Shown in pieces: positions 28,058 to 37,663 of a stretch of DNA of 64,000 nucleotides; within the stretch, counting starts at the first letter, position 1; each line of letters starts with the position of its first letter. Where the stretch lies: NCBI RefSeq assembly GCF_004421005.1, contig NZ_CP038026.1:1-64000 (forward strand), in the 5' to 3' direction. The position numbers and the translations under genes were made by a program. This DNA comes from Pseudoduganella plicata (GTDB taxonomy: Bacteria; Pseudomonadota; Gammaproteobacteria; Burkholderiales; Burkholderiaceae_D). The notes under the pieces were generated by a model that was given only the letters and a program-made list of their open reading frames with translations, was not told where the DNA came from and did no database searches.

Positions 28058-28809
28058 TTCATCATCTCCTCTAGCAGTGGTTGCATGGCATCCGCCCACA
28101 GTTGATAGCCGGCGGCGTTCGGGTGAAGCTGGTCGGGCATGATCGGGTAAGGAATGCGGCCGTCCTGGCCCAGGAAAAACCTGGATATGTCGAGGTAGCG
28201 CACGGTGTTGCCGTCATCGAGTCTCGCGAGTTCCGCGTTGAGCGCATCGATCGTCGCCAGCCGCTTGGCCGCTTCGGCCACCAGCGCCGGCGTGACGGGG
28301 CCACCGAAGCGGTCGCGCGGGCCGCGCGGGAGGACACCCAGCACCAGTACCTTTGTGTCGGGCAGCTTCGCGCGGATCATCCCGACGATCTTGCGGTTCG
28401 CCGCCGCGATCTCGGCGGCGCTGTAATCGAGGCTGTTATTCGTGCCCAGCATCAGCACCGTGACCCTGGGCGCGATGCCGTCCAGCTCCCCGTGCTCGAT
28501 GCGCCAGATGACGTGCTGGGTGCGGTCGCCGCCGATGCCGAAGTTGGCCGGCTGGTAGCGGCCGAAATACGCATCCCAGATGTGCGGCGCCTTGCGCCAG
28601 TTGTCCGTGATCGAGTCGCCCAGGAACAGCAGGCCCACGGGGCCGCTGCGGGCGCGCGCCAGGTTGATCCCGTGCTTGCGCAGGAACTTGCCGTCGTCCT
28701 GCTTGACGGCGGGCAGCGACGGGTTTTCCTTCGGGTTGGACTGGGCGAATGCCTGGCACGTGGCCAGCGTCAGGAAGAATGCCCAGCGGCGTAATACGGC
28801 AACGGTCAT
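28054..28809 (-). CDS. Secreted SGNH/GDSL-type esterase
   Basis: The 251-residue protein has a Sec signal (RRWAFFLTLATCQAFAQ) and the SGNH blocks: LFLGDSITDNW with the nucleophile Ser, NFGIGGDRT, VLMLGTNNS, and DQLHPNAAGY with the Asp-His pair. This matches acetylesterases that deacetylate carbohydrates. Alginate from many bacteria is O-acetylated, so the enzyme may remove acetyl groups ahead of the lyases. That role is inferred. It sits 12 bases after the transporter gene and overlaps the PL7-like gene. Confidence 0.85.
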   Translation of the reverse strand: MTVAVLRRWAFFLTLATCQAFAQSNPKENPSLPAVKQDDGKFLRKHGINLARARSGPVGLLFLGDSITDNWRKAPHIWDAYFGRYQPANFGIGGDRTQHVIWRIEHGELDGIAPRVTVLMLGTNNSLDYSAAEIAAANRKIVGMIRAKLPDTKVLVLGVLPRGPRDRFGGPVTPALVAEAAKRLATIDALNAELARLDDGNTVRYLDISRFFLGQDGRIPYPIMPDQLHPNAAGYQLWADAMQPLLEEMMK

Positions 28810-28821
28810 GGATGGACTCCT

Positions 28822-30147
28822 TTAGCGAAGGTGGGTGCCGGCCGCCGCGCCGTGCGACAGCGCATCGGCGCAGGGCCGCACGCGCTCGACGGGGCCGCCC
28901 AGCCAGATGGCGAGGAAGACCAGCGGCACCAGCGCGGCGCCCAGCACGAAGAACGGCGTGTAGTTGCCGCCTTCCGTCAGCGCCGGCACGAGCTGCATGC
29001 AGGCGATCACGCCCAGCACGGCGGACGTGCCGCTGACGCCTGCCAGCGTGCCCACCGTGCGGCCGGAAAAGAAGTCGCTCGGCAGCGTCTGGATATTGGT
29101 GATGGCGGCCTGGAAGCCGAACAGGATGACGGCGATCGACAGCACCGCCGCCAGCGGTGTCTCCACCACCGCCGTCAGCAGCAGGGCGGGGAACATGATG
29201 ACGAGGCCCAGCGCGATCACGCTCTTGCGGGCCCGGTTGACGGACAAGCCGTGCCGCAGCAGGCGTCCGCACAGCCAGCCGCCGCCCAGCGCGCCGATGC
29301 CCGCGCCCACGTAGGGTACCCAGCCGAACAGGCCGATCTGCTTGACGTCGAAGCCGAACTTCTCGTTCAGGTACAGCGGCAGCCAGCTGACGAACAGCCA
29401 CCAGACGGGGTCGATGAAGAAGCGCGCGGCGATCACGCTCCAGCTCTGGCGGTGCGACAGCAGCTGCGCCATCGTCGGCACATAAGTGTCGGCCTGCGCA
29501 TCCGCCGGCTTCTGGCCGGACAGGATGTAGCTGCGCTCCTCGTCCGAGATCCAAGGATGGGCCGCCGGCCCGGCCTTGTAGACGATCAGCCAGGGCACGA
29601 TCCAGACGAAGCCCAGCACGGCGATCAGGATGAACGTGGTCTTCCAGCCGACGAACGCGTACAGGAAGGCGATCAGCGGCGGCGCCACGATGGAACCGGC
29701 CGATGCGCCGGCGCCGAAGATGCCCTGGCCGAAGGCCCGCTCGCGCACGGGGAACCACTCGGCGATGGCCTTGGTCGCGCCGGGCCAGTTGCCTGCCTCG
29801 CCGACGCCCAGCAGGGCGCGAAACAGCGCGAACGACAGCGCACCGCGCGCCACGAAGTGCAGGCCGATCGACACCGACCACACCAGGATCGACAGCAGGA
29901 AGCCGATGCGCGTGCCTAGCGCGTCGAAGATCTTGCCGAACAGCGACTGGCCGACCGCGTACCCTACCAGGAAGATGGTCACGATATTGGCGTAGTCGCG
30001 CTTGTCCAGCCCGAGTTCGGCGGCGATGCCCGGCCACATGACGGCCAGCGCCGAGCGGTCGATATAGTTGATGATCGTCGCGGCCGCCACCAGCGTGATG
30101 ACCAGCCAGCGCAATCCGTTTGTCGTGCCTCTTCTTGTCATGTCCAT
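28822..30147 (-). CDS. MFS transporter of the anion:cation symporter (hexuronate-type) family
   Basis: This 441-residue inner-membrane transporter has twelve predicted helices. The opening NYIDRSALAVMWPGIAAELGL is characteristic of the ACS family, which carries hexuronates, glucarate and related acids with protons. In this operon it probably brings unsaturated uronate or its 4-deoxy-5-keto form into the cell. ATG 30141 (MTRRG) is an alternative to 30147. It follows the kinase gene by 25 bases. Confidence 0.9.
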   Translation of the reverse strand: MDMTRRGTTNGLRWLVITLVAAATIINYIDRSALAVMWPGIAAELGLDKRDYANIVTIFLVGYAVGQSLFGKIFDALGTRIGFLLSILVWSVSIGLHFVARGALSFALFRALLGVGEAGNWPGATKAIAEWFPVRERAFGQGIFGAGASAGSIVAPPLIAFLYAFVGWKTTFILIAVLGFVWIVPWLIVYKAGPAAHPWISDEERSYILSGQKPADAQADTYVPTMAQLLSHRQSWSVIAARFFIDPVWWLFVSWLPLYLNEKFGFDVKQIGLFGWVPYVGAGIGALGGGWLCGRLLRHGLSVNRARKSVIALGLVIMFPALLLTAVVETPLAAVLSIAVILFGFQAAITNIQTLPSDFFSGRTVGTLAGVSGTSAVLGVIACMQLVPALTEGGNYTPFFVLGAALVPLVFLAIWLGGPVERVRPCADALSHGAAAGTHLR

Positions 30148-30172
30148 GTCTCCGTATCGTTATCGGTGGGCG

Positions 30173-31129
30173 TCAGGCCCGGGCCGGCACCATCGCTGCG
30201 AGTTCCGGTTGCGTGGGCAGGCCGTCGCAATCGCCGCGGTAGCCCAACACGCGGGCGCCGATCGCATTGCCGCGCGCCGCAGCGGCGGCCGGCTGCAGTC
30301 CTTCCAGCAGCGCGCTGATGACGCCCACCGCGAAGCCGTCGCCGGCGCCCACCGTATCGACGACACGGGGTACAGGCACCGCGGCGGCGATGCCGCTTTC
30401 GGCCGCTGTGGCGTAGTAAGCGCCGTGGGCGCCGAGCTTGACGATGACGAGCCGTGCGCCACGCGCCAGATAGAACTCGGCGATATCCTGCGGCGCATCG
30501 CGTCCCGTCAGCAGCCGCCCTTCCTCCAGCCCGGGCAGGACCACGTCGGACATCGCCGCCATGTCGTTTGCGGCCGCGATCATCGCGTCCCGCGATGCCC
30601 ACAACCGTGGCCGCAGGTTGGGATCGAACGTCACGGTGCGGCCTGCGGCGCGGGCCCGGCGTGCCATCGTTCGCGCCAGCTCGCGGCAGCTGTCGGACAG
30701 TGCCGGCAGGATGCCCGTCAGGTGCAGCAGCCGCGCCCCCGGCCAGTCATCCTGCGGCAGGGCCGCCACCGACATCTGGCTGGCGGCCGATCCGCGCCGG
30801 TAGTACTCGACCTGCGGGTCCGCGCCGTCGCCGGCCAGCGCTTTGAGCATGAAGCCGGTCGGATGGGCGGCATCGATGCGGACGTGGCGCGGGTCGATGC
30901 CTTGCGCGGCAATGAAGTCCAGCAGGTGGCGCCCCAGGCTGTCGTCGCCGACCGCGGACAGGTAAGCGACCCGCCATCCCAGCCGCGCCAGCCCGACGGC
31001 CACGTTCAGCTCCGCGCCGGCGGTGGCGCGCTGGAAGGCGCGCACGGCCGCCAGCGGCGCCGCGTCGGCAGCCATGAACAGCGCCATCGCTTCACCCGCG
31101 GTGACGACGTCGAACGTGCGCTCAGCCAC
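30173..31129 (-). CDS. kdgK: 2-keto-3-deoxygluconate kinase (PfkB family)
   Basis: This 318-residue sugar kinase phosphorylates 2-keto-3-deoxygluconate (KDG) to KDPG, the last step before aldol cleavage. The PfkB signature DTVGAGDGFAVG near the C-terminus holds the catalytic Asp and anion hole. The N-terminal GEAMALF and GAELNVAVGLARLG stretches are typical of KdgK. It overlaps the lyase gene upstream by eight bases. The substrate is inferred from the neighbouring lyases and the SDR enzyme. No KDPG aldolase is visible in the window. Confidence 0.85.
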   Translation of the reverse strand: MAERTFDVVTAGEAMALFMAADAAPLAAVRAFQRATAGAELNVAVGLARLGWRVAYLSAVGDDSLGRHLLDFIAAQGIDPRHVRIDAAHPTGFMLKALAGDGADPQVEYYRRGSAASQMSVAALPQDDWPGARLLHLTGILPALSDSCRELARTMARRARAAGRTVTFDPNLRPRLWASRDAMIAAANDMAAMSDVVLPGLEEGRLLTGRDAPQDIAEFYLARGARLVIVKLGAHGAYYATAAESGIAAAVPVPRVVDTVGAGDGFAVGVISALLEGLQPAAAAARGNAIGARVLGYRGDCDGLPTQPELAAMVPARA

Positions 31130-33140
31130 GGACGGGCCTCAGCTGCGTCACCAGCGTCGCCACGCGGCTGGCGGGCAGCGACACGCGCAGCACCACGCCG
31201 CGCTGCTCGCGTGGACCCTTGTCGACATTGCCCGGGGGACCGGCTGCCGTCACCACGCCCGGCTCGATCACCGCCTTCGCCGCCGCCGTGCGAACGTCCA
31301 CTTCCAGCGCGGCCGGTTTGCCGGCCACCAGGTAGCGGCGCCCGCCGGCCGCGGCGATGGCCGTGTCGCCGTGCACCTGGGCGGTCAGCGCGACGGGGCG
31401 GGAGGCGCGCAGGCGGTCCGTCACCGTCCATGTGCCGCCGGCCAGGGTGAACATGCGTTCCAGCTTGTCCACGCCCAGTTCCGGGCGGTAGGCGCCGGTC
31501 AGGTCGGCCACGATCCCGGCGCGGTCGGCGCCCAGGTCTACGCGGGTCAGCCGGATCGTGTCGAGCCGCGCGTACGGATAGCCGGCAAACGCGTCGTGGC
31601 CGTGGCCTTCGTTGGCCTGGCCCTGGCCGTCGACCAGCAGCGTGTTGCTCAAATTGCTGCGCGGGACGCCGGCATAGCCCATCGGCCCGCTCAGGTACGT
31701 GCCCTCGGCGTACAGGATGAAGCTGCCCGCATCGGGATGCGAGTGGCCCATCGACAGATGCCAGTCCGGCATCCGCGCCAGCAGCGTGGCGGCATGGTGG
31801 CCTTCCGGCGGCCCTGCGCGGAAGGCAAACGCGGTGGCCTTGCCGGTCCAGTCGCTGCGCCAGAAGACGGTGCCCAGGTCGTCGAAGTGATGGTGCGGCG
31901 GCAGCGCCGCGATAGGGCTGGCGGGGAGGTCGGCATCGCGCCACTGCAGCGTCCAGAAATCCTCCGCGCAGACATGGCCCAGCGACGCCATCCAGTCCGC
32001 CACACCCTGCGCCTGTTCGTTCCGGAAGCGCGCGGCCAGCCGGTACAGCAGGTTGTAGTTCGAGTGCAGCTTGCCGCCGGGGTGCGTACGCGCCGCATCA
32101 ACGCCATGGCGGGCGCGCGTATGCGGCCCCTCGAAGGCATCGCCGAAGTCGAAGATGTCCTGGCCGTTCGGCGTCAGCGAGTGGGCGATGTAGAGGTGGG
32201 CGTTGCGCAGAGCGGGATGGTCGTACACGTCGTCGCCGGCCGCATGCGCGAACGCGTCGAGCGCATGCACGATCCACGGCATCGAGAAGATCCAGTACTC
32301 CACGCCTTCGTAGAAATAGCCGTCCGGCGACGCCACGTCCAGCACGCGGGCGAAGATGGCACGCGCCTGCGCCGCCCAGGTCGCCGCTTCCGGTGCCTCG
32401 TCCCATACGGCGTAGGCGGCAATCGCCAGGCCGGCGATCGGAATGAAGCAGTGGTTCTGGCTGTACGAGAACGTCTTGCCCGGCTTCGGTGCGAAGTGCG
32501 CGGCCAGCAGGCGCGCCTGGCGCACCAGCTTGTCCCGGTAGCGCGTGCGTTCGTCCACGCTCAGCGCGTCGAACAGCAGGTCGTAGCCCATACCGAGCCC
32601 GTACAGCAGATGGCCCGCGGCCAGGTCGACGTCCGGCTTGCTGTAGGTGTAGCCCCAGACCGGATAGCTGACGGCGGCATCCATATAGCGCTTCGCGGCC
32701 GCCAGGTAGCGCTCGTCGCCTTCGATCCGGTAGGCGAGGGCGGCGCCGGCGATGCCGATGGCCGTGGTGTTCTGCGCTCGCCGTGCCTGGGCGGGTGCCG
32801 CGGCCGGCGCTTCCTTCATTGCCACCAGTCCCGCCAGCGCCTTCTGCCAGGCGTCGCGATGGGTGGTGGTGGCGCGCCGGCGCAGGTCGGCCAGACCCGC
32901 CGCGGTGGTCAACACGCGTGGATGCACGCCGCGCAAGTCCGGCCGCAAGGCGGCGGGGTGCTGCGCCATCAACGCCTGCAGCGGGTGGGGGCCGGCGGTG
33001 GGCTTGCCCTCTTTCGGGCCCAGCGCCTCGCGCGAATCCTGCGCCAGCGCGCGGCCTCCGGCCAGCGCGGGTAGAGAGAGGGCGGGCAAAGCGCGGGCGG
33101 CGGTGCCGAGGAAACGGCGCCGTGTGAACGGTGGAGTCAT
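31122..33140 (-). CDS. Heparinase II/III-type (oligoalginate) lyase, Tat-exported
   Basis: The 672-residue protein starts with a Tat signal, TRRRFLGTAA (arginines 7-9). An alpha-toroid domain follows, with motifs such as YSQNHCFIPIAGLAIAAYAV and GYFYEGVEYWIFSMP. The C-terminal beta-sandwich carries MGHSHPDAGSFILYAEGTYL, typical of the heparinase II/III superfamily (PL15/PL17/PL21). Such enzymes remove unsaturated monouronates from oligosaccharide ends. With the PL7-like endolyase it would complete depolymerisation in the periplasm. The exact PL family needs comparison, and uronans other than alginate are possible. Confidence 0.8.
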   Translation of the reverse strand: MTPPFTRRRFLGTAARALPALSLPALAGGRALAQDSREALGPKEGKPTAGPHPLQALMAQHPAALRPDLRGVHPRVLTTAAGLADLRRRATTTHRDAWQKALAGLVAMKEAPAAAPAQARRAQNTTAIGIAGAALAYRIEGDERYLAAAKRYMDAAVSYPVWGYTYSKPDVDLAAGHLLYGLGMGYDLLFDALSVDERTRYRDKLVRQARLLAAHFAPKPGKTFSYSQNHCFIPIAGLAIAAYAVWDEAPEAATWAAQARAIFARVLDVASPDGYFYEGVEYWIFSMPWIVHALDAFAHAAGDDVYDHPALRNAHLYIAHSLTPNGQDIFDFGDAFEGPHTRARHGVDAARTHPGGKLHSNYNLLYRLAARFRNEQAQGVADWMASLGHVCAEDFWTLQWRDADLPASPIAALPPHHHFDDLGTVFWRSDWTGKATAFAFRAGPPEGHHAATLLARMPDWHLSMGHSHPDAGSFILYAEGTYLSGPMGYAGVPRSNLSNTLLVDGQGQANEGHGHDAFAGYPYARLDTIRLTRVDLGADRAGIVADLTGAYRPELGVDKLERMFTLAGGTWTVTDRLRASRPVALTAQVHGDTAIAAAGGRRYLVAGKPAALEVDVRTAAAKAVIEPGVVTAAGPPGNVDKGPREQRGVVLRVSLPASRVATLVTQLRPVRG

Positions 33141-33151
33141 CGGGGCTCCCG

Positions 33152-33919
33152 TCAGTAAAGGGCCAGGCCGCCGTTGACCTGGATGATCTCGCCACCCAGG
33201 AAAGCGGCCTTGCCGGAGGCAAGGAAGACAACGACGTTGGCGACATCCTCCGGCTGTCCCTCGCGCCGCGCGGGGGTGCGTTCGGCGATGGCCTGGCGGT
33301 TGGCCGGCGTGTTGAACACGTCATGGAAGCGGGTGGCGATCAGGCCGGGCGCGACGCCGTTGACGCGGATGCCGAGCGGACCCACTTCCTTCGCCAGTGC
33401 ACGGGTAAAGGTGGCGACGGCGGCCTTGGACGAGGCATAGTGCGCCGAGCCGGGACCGCCGCCATCGAATGCGGCCAGCGACGACATCGTCACGATGGTG
33501 CCGGCGCCGCGCGGCTCCATCCGCTTCAGCGCGGCCTGGCAGATCAGGAACGTGCTGGTGAGATTGAGGTTCATCGCGTCGTTCCACAGCGCCAGCGGCA
33601 TCTCGACGACGCGGCAGCGCTGGATCAGGCCGCCGATATTGGCGAACAGCGTATCGATCGGGCCGATTGCCCCTTCCGCTTCGGCGTAGACCCGTTCGGC
33701 CACCACCGCATCGGTCAGGTCGGCGCGGATCGCGTGGGCCTGGCGGCCCAGCGCGCGGATCTGCGCGGCCACTTCCTCGGCCTCCGCGCTGCTGCTCCAG
33801 TAGGTCAGCGCCACGTCGGCGCCCGCTTGCGCCAGGGCCAGCGAAGTGGCCTTGCCGATGCCCGATGCGCCGCCCGTTACCAGCGCGCGTTTGCCTTGCA
33901 GTTCCATGCTTGTCTCCAT
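33152..33919 (-). CDS. SDR-family oxidoreductase, probable DEH reductase
   Basis: This 255-residue short-chain dehydrogenase has the cofactor motif TGGASGIG (15-22), the NIGG segment, and the catalytic Ser and Tyr-x-x-x-Lys in MSSLAAFDGG and YASSK. In alginate pathways an SDR reduces 4-deoxy-L-erythro-5-hexoseulose uronate (DEH) to KDG with NAD(P)H. The kinase two genes downstream makes that the best guess. A start at MELQ (33907) is also possible. Gaps to its neighbours are 15 and 11 bases. Confidence 0.85.
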   Translation of the reverse strand: METSMELQGKRALVTGGASGIGKATSLALAQAGADVALTYWSSSAEAEEVAAQIRALGRQAHAIRADLTDAVVAERVYAEAEGAIGPIDTLFANIGGLIQRCRVVEMPLALWNDAMNLNLTSTFLICQAALKRMEPRGAGTIVTMSSLAAFDGGGPGSAHYASSKAAVATFTRALAKEVGPLGIRVNGVAPGLIATRFHDVFNTPANRQAIAERTPARREGQPEDVANVVVFLASGKAAFLGGEIIQVNGGLALY

Positions 33920-33934
33920 CGTTATTGTCCCGGT

Positions 33935-34969
33935 TTATCGAGGTGGTGTTGCGGTGGACGAGCGCACGATCAGTTCGGGGGCGAACAGCGCGCCGTCCGG
34001 TTTTTCGTCGGGCGCCAGGATGCGCTGCACGGCGGCATCGGCCATCGCCTGGATCGGCTGGCGGAGCGTCGTCAGCGGCGGATCGTGCGCTGCGCAGAAG
34101 AAGATGTCGTCGATGCCGATCAGCGAGATGTCGGCGGGGATGCGCCGGCCCAGCTGCTTCAGGCCCACGCCGATGCCGATCGCCATCATGTCGTTGATGG
34201 CGATCGCCGCGGTGGGGCGCGAGGCCGCCGTGACGATGCGCGCAGCGGCGCTGCGCCCCAGCTCGAACAGGCGGGTGTCGCCGTGCGGGTCGCTGGGGCC
34301 GTCGGTGGCGTCGGCAATCACCAGTTCGCCGGCGATGCCCGCGGCGCCCACGGCCTGCAGGAAGCCGCGGATGCGTTCCTGCCGGTTCAAGGTGTATGGC
34401 GGCGGTGTGACGAGGGCAATGGCGCGGTGGCCCAGTGTGACGAGATGCTGCACCGCCAGCGTGGTGGCCGCGGCGTTGTCCATCGAGATCGTCGCGATGC
34501 GGGCATGCGATTCGTCGTTGCGCTTGATGTCGAAGGCCACGACGGGGCAGCGCGACGTGACGGCCACCAGGTGTTCCGTGTCGCTCAGCGCGGACCCTGT
34601 GACGATACCCTTGACGCCATAGGCCAGCAGGTCCGCCATCACGGCGCGTTCCCGGTCCGGATCGCGGAAGGTACTGAACGTCATGACGTGGCAGCCGTGC
34701 CGCGCGGCCGCCGTCTCGACGGCGCACGCCAGCGCGCCAAAGAACTGGTTGGCCAGCGACGGCACCAGCAGCCCGACCATCGATGCGACGCCCGTCTTGA
34801 GCTGACGCGCGGCGTTGTTGGGCCGGTAGCCCAGCTGCTCGATGGCCTGCTGGATCTTGGCCTGCGTGTCGGGCCGCATCTGGCCCATGCGGTTGTTGAG
34901 GAAATTCGAGATGCTGGACGGTGAAACCCCGGCCAGTCGCGCAACATCCTGAATTTTTGGTTCGGTCAT
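33935..34969 (-). CDS. LacI-family transcriptional regulator of the uronate operon
   Basis: The 344-residue protein has the N-terminal LacI helix-turn-helix, IQDVARLAGVSPSSISNFLN (about 6-25). The hinge and a periplasmic-binding-protein-like effector domain follow. AGGAC three bases before the ATG marks the start. It is the second gene of the operon, so it is probably made together with its targets. Two composite sites with the CpG-centred palindrome TAAATCGATTTA lie upstream of the first gene and are the likely operators. KDG or a related sugar acid is the expected inducer. Confidence 0.92.
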   Translation of the reverse strand: MTEPKIQDVARLAGVSPSSISNFLNNRMGQMRPDTQAKIQQAIEQLGYRPNNAARQLKTGVASMVGLLVPSLANQFFGALACAVETAAARHGCHVMTFSTFRDPDRERAVMADLLAYGVKGIVTGSALSDTEHLVAVTSRCPVVAFDIKRNDESHARIATISMDNAAATTLAVQHLVTLGHRAIALVTPPPYTLNRQERIRGFLQAVGAAGIAGELVIADATDGPSDPHGDTRLFELGRSAAARIVTAASRPTAAIAINDMMAIGIGVGLKQLGRRIPADISLIGIDDIFFCAAHDPPLTTLRQPIQAMADAAVQRILAPDEKPDGALFAPELIVRSSTATPPR

Positions 34970-34994
34970 GGTGTCCTAGTTGAAATGCGGCCGG

Positions 34995-37418
34995 TCAGAA
35001 GTTCACGTCCAGCCGGGCGGTGTAATAGCGGAATGCGTCGCGCGCCGGTTGCCAGCCGTACGAGCGGATATCGGGTCCCGAAACCTGCTTGAAGTTCAGG
35101 AACGAGCCGACATTGCCGACTGCGTAATGGTGATCGAACAGGTTCTTGACGCCGACGGAAAACTTGTATTTTCCGCCATTGTCGGCGATCGATGCCCCCA
35201 GGTCGACGATGCCGTGGCCGGGCCGCATCAGGCTGGGGTCCTGGCTGATCGCGCCTTGCACCTTCGACTGTGCGCGCACGTTGCCGTTGATCGCCAACTT
35301 GTACGGAATGGTTGCAAAGGGCAGCGTGTATTCGCCGCCCAGGTTCATCTTCCATTTCGGCGCGTTCGGCATCATGCCGCCGCTGGCGTCGCGCAGGAAG
35401 GCGCCCGGCACCAGTTCGTTCGGCACGGTGCAGTCCTTCGCGCCGCTGTAGCACGGCCCCTGTTTCCAGTCGACGACGGTGGCGCGGGTGTAGGCCACGT
35501 TCGCCGTCAGCAGCAGTGCGCGCGTGAGCAGCGCCGTGGCATCTGCCTCGAAGCCCTGCGTCTGCAGCTTCGGAATGCTGTACAGCACGCTGGCCTGGCT
35601 GCCGTCCGAGAAGCGCTCCGTGGCCGACGTCTGATAGTCGCGAAAGGCTGTCTTGAACACGGCCAGGTTCAGCGTGGCACGGTTGTTCCACAGGTTGGCC
35701 TTGTAGCCGGCCTCGAAGCTGGTAGCTTCCTCTGGCGCCAGTGGCAGGCGCTTGAACACGTTGACGTTATTGGCGCCGCTCGTCATGTCGTAGGCGACGC
35801 CCTTGCTGCCGGTGGAGGCGGTGGCGTACACCATCGTGTCGGGCGTGGGCTTGTAGCCGTAGCCCAGCTTCCCGGTGCCGAAGTTCTCGTCGTGCTGCGG
35901 TGCGTTGTACAGGTTGTAGCCCGTGTGCACATTGTCCGGCGCCGTCGATGACAGGCTGTCGATCGTGTTGAACATGTAGTCGTTCGTTTCGCGCGTGAAG
36001 CGCAGGCCCGCCGTCAAGGTATGGCGTGCCCTGAAATCCCAGCTGCCGTTTGCGTAGACGGCGCGATTCAGGCTGGCCGACGTGGTCCGATAGTTGGTCC
36101 AGTTGGTCTCCTTGACGAACGGATTGCCGCGCATGTACCAGCGGTCGATGCTGGTGCGGGCCAGCCATAGCCCGACCACGTAGCGCAGCGCGCCGCTGTC
36201 GGGGGACGTCAGGCGCAGCTCCTGCGTCGACAGCTTCGTGTCCATCGTCCCGTTGATCGTCGGCGGCTCGGCGATCCCGGACGGTTTGCCCGAGTGGTCG
36301 AGCTGGTAGTAGGTCGAGATCAGGTCGATATTGTCGTTATCGCGGAAGTCGTTCGAGCGGTTCTTGTCGACGGACGTGATCGACGTCAGCGCATGGCCGG
36401 CCAGCGGCGAGGCATCGGGGAACAGGTAGTTGATGCGCACGCCGATGCCGCGGTCGGTGGCATCGAGCCCGGTCGGCGAGTCGTTGCGGATCGTCGTGTT
36501 GAACGGCGTGACGGCGATGCCGCGCAGGACCTCCCTGTTCGACAGGGCCCGGTAGTTCTTGTTGTACAGGTAGCCCACGCCCGGGCCGATTGCCGTGATG
36601 GCTGCCGTATTGCCGGTGCGCAGAGCGTGGTCGTAGCGGGGCGAGACCTGCACGTCGAGATCCGGCGTGACCTGCCACTGCACCTTGGCGAAAAACGTCT
36701 TGCCGCCCGAGCCGTTCTGCATGCTGTCGTTCGTCAGGTTGTGCAGCAGGCCCGGGAAGTCCGTCTTGCTGGCGAACAGGCGCACGCCGACCGTGTCGGA
36801 GAGCCGGCCGCTGACGGAGGCGGCCACGCGGTATTCGTCGTCGCTGCTGCGAAACAGCGACAGCTTGCCTTTCATCGGACCGGCGCCGATCGGTTTTGTC
36901 GTGATGACGACAGCGCCGGCAATCGCGCTCTTGCCGAACATCGTACTTTGCGGACCTTTCAGGACCTCAACGCGCGCCACGTCGGACTGGTCGCGGAAGG
37001 CCTGCTGCGCTTGCGCATACGGCATGTCGTCGACGATGATCGCCACGTCGCCTTCGATGCCGATATTGTTGGACGTGGTGCCGATGCCGCGCATGTTGAT
37101 ACTGTTGGTGCCGACCTGCGTGCCGGTGGAAATCGTCAGCGCCGGCGACAGGTTGACGATATCGTCGAACTCGCGCACGTTGTTGCGAATCAGCGCCTCC
37201 TCCGTCAGCACCGAGATCGACATCGGCACGTCCTCCAGCTTCTCGATGCGGCGGTTGGCCGATACGACGACTTTCTCGAGCTGGGGCGCCTCGCCCGGCG
37301 AAGCTGCCGGCGGCCCCTCCTGGGCGGGCGCCGGCAGGGCGACCAGCAACATTGCCACGGCGGCGGCAACAGGCGTAAGCGGCAAGGGCGCGCCTTGGCG
37401 GCGCTGTTGGATTGCCAT
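34995..37418 (-). CDS. TonB-dependent receptor for oligouronates
   Basis: The 807-residue outer-membrane protein has a signal peptide ending near ALPAPAQ, then a TonB-box and plug region (LEKVVVSANRR, DVPMSISVLTEEAL, VARVEVLKGPQSTMFGKSAI). A 22-strand-type barrel follows and ends in DVNF. It is of the carbohydrate-associated type and is the first gene of the operon, so it should import alginate-like oligosaccharides. GGAGAC six bases upstream marks the start. A plausible -10 (TAAAAT on this strand, 37440-37445) and the LacI-type site at 37473-37501 lie upstream. Confidence 0.9.
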   Translation of the reverse strand: MAIQQRRQGAPLPLTPVAAAVAMLLVALPAPAQEGPPAASPGEAPQLEKVVVSANRRIEKLEDVPMSISVLTEEALIRNNVREFDDIVNLSPALTISTGTQVGTNSINMRGIGTTSNNIGIEGDVAIIVDDMPYAQAQQAFRDQSDVARVEVLKGPQSTMFGKSAIAGAVVITTKPIGAGPMKGKLSLFRSSDDEYRVAASVSGRLSDTVGVRLFASKTDFPGLLHNLTNDSMQNGSGGKTFFAKVQWQVTPDLDVQVSPRYDHALRTGNTAAITAIGPGVGYLYNKNYRALSNREVLRGIAVTPFNTTIRNDSPTGLDATDRGIGVRINYLFPDASPLAGHALTSITSVDKNRSNDFRDNDNIDLISTYYQLDHSGKPSGIAEPPTINGTMDTKLSTQELRLTSPDSGALRYVVGLWLARTSIDRWYMRGNPFVKETNWTNYRTTSASLNRAVYANGSWDFRARHTLTAGLRFTRETNDYMFNTIDSLSSTAPDNVHTGYNLYNAPQHDENFGTGKLGYGYKPTPDTMVYATASTGSKGVAYDMTSGANNVNVFKRLPLAPEEATSFEAGYKANLWNNRATLNLAVFKTAFRDYQTSATERFSDGSQASVLYSIPKLQTQGFEADATALLTRALLLTANVAYTRATVVDWKQGPCYSGAKDCTVPNELVPGAFLRDASGGMMPNAPKWKMNLGGEYTLPFATIPYKLAINGNVRAQSKVQGAISQDPSLMRPGHGIVDLGASIADNGGKYKFSVGVKNLFDHHYAVGNVGSFLNFKQVSGPDIRSYGWQPARDAFRYYTARLDVNF

Positions 37419-37472
37419 ATTGAAGTCTCCGTTATCGGTATTTTATGGTGCTTGAAGTATTGTTCACCTAAG

Positions 37473-37501
37473 TAAATCGTTCTACTGCAACGTTACAGTG
37501 A
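37473..37501. promoter_or_regulatory. LacI-type operator, promoter-proximal copy
   Basis: The site contains TAAATCGTTCTA and, after CTGCA, a second degenerate half. It matches the distal copy at 37669-37697 at about 22 of 29 positions. It lies just upstream of the likely promoter of the receptor gene. Confidence 0.6.
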
Positions 37502-37663
37502 CGCGGCAGAAAATTGGCAAAGATGAGCTTTGCCTGGTGTTCGCACTGGTGTGAGATGCTGCGGACCGAACACGACGCCCTGCCAAACAGCAACCTCTCC
37601 TTGCTATAGGAGGGTCGGCGACATGGCCGGCGCGAGCATAACACTGTCCGACATCACTTTTCT

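Noticed and set aside
28436..30037. A 533-codon frame overlapping the MFS transporter and esterase genes
   Set aside because: It is a same-strand shadow in another frame. The transporter and esterase frames carry all the recognisable motifs.
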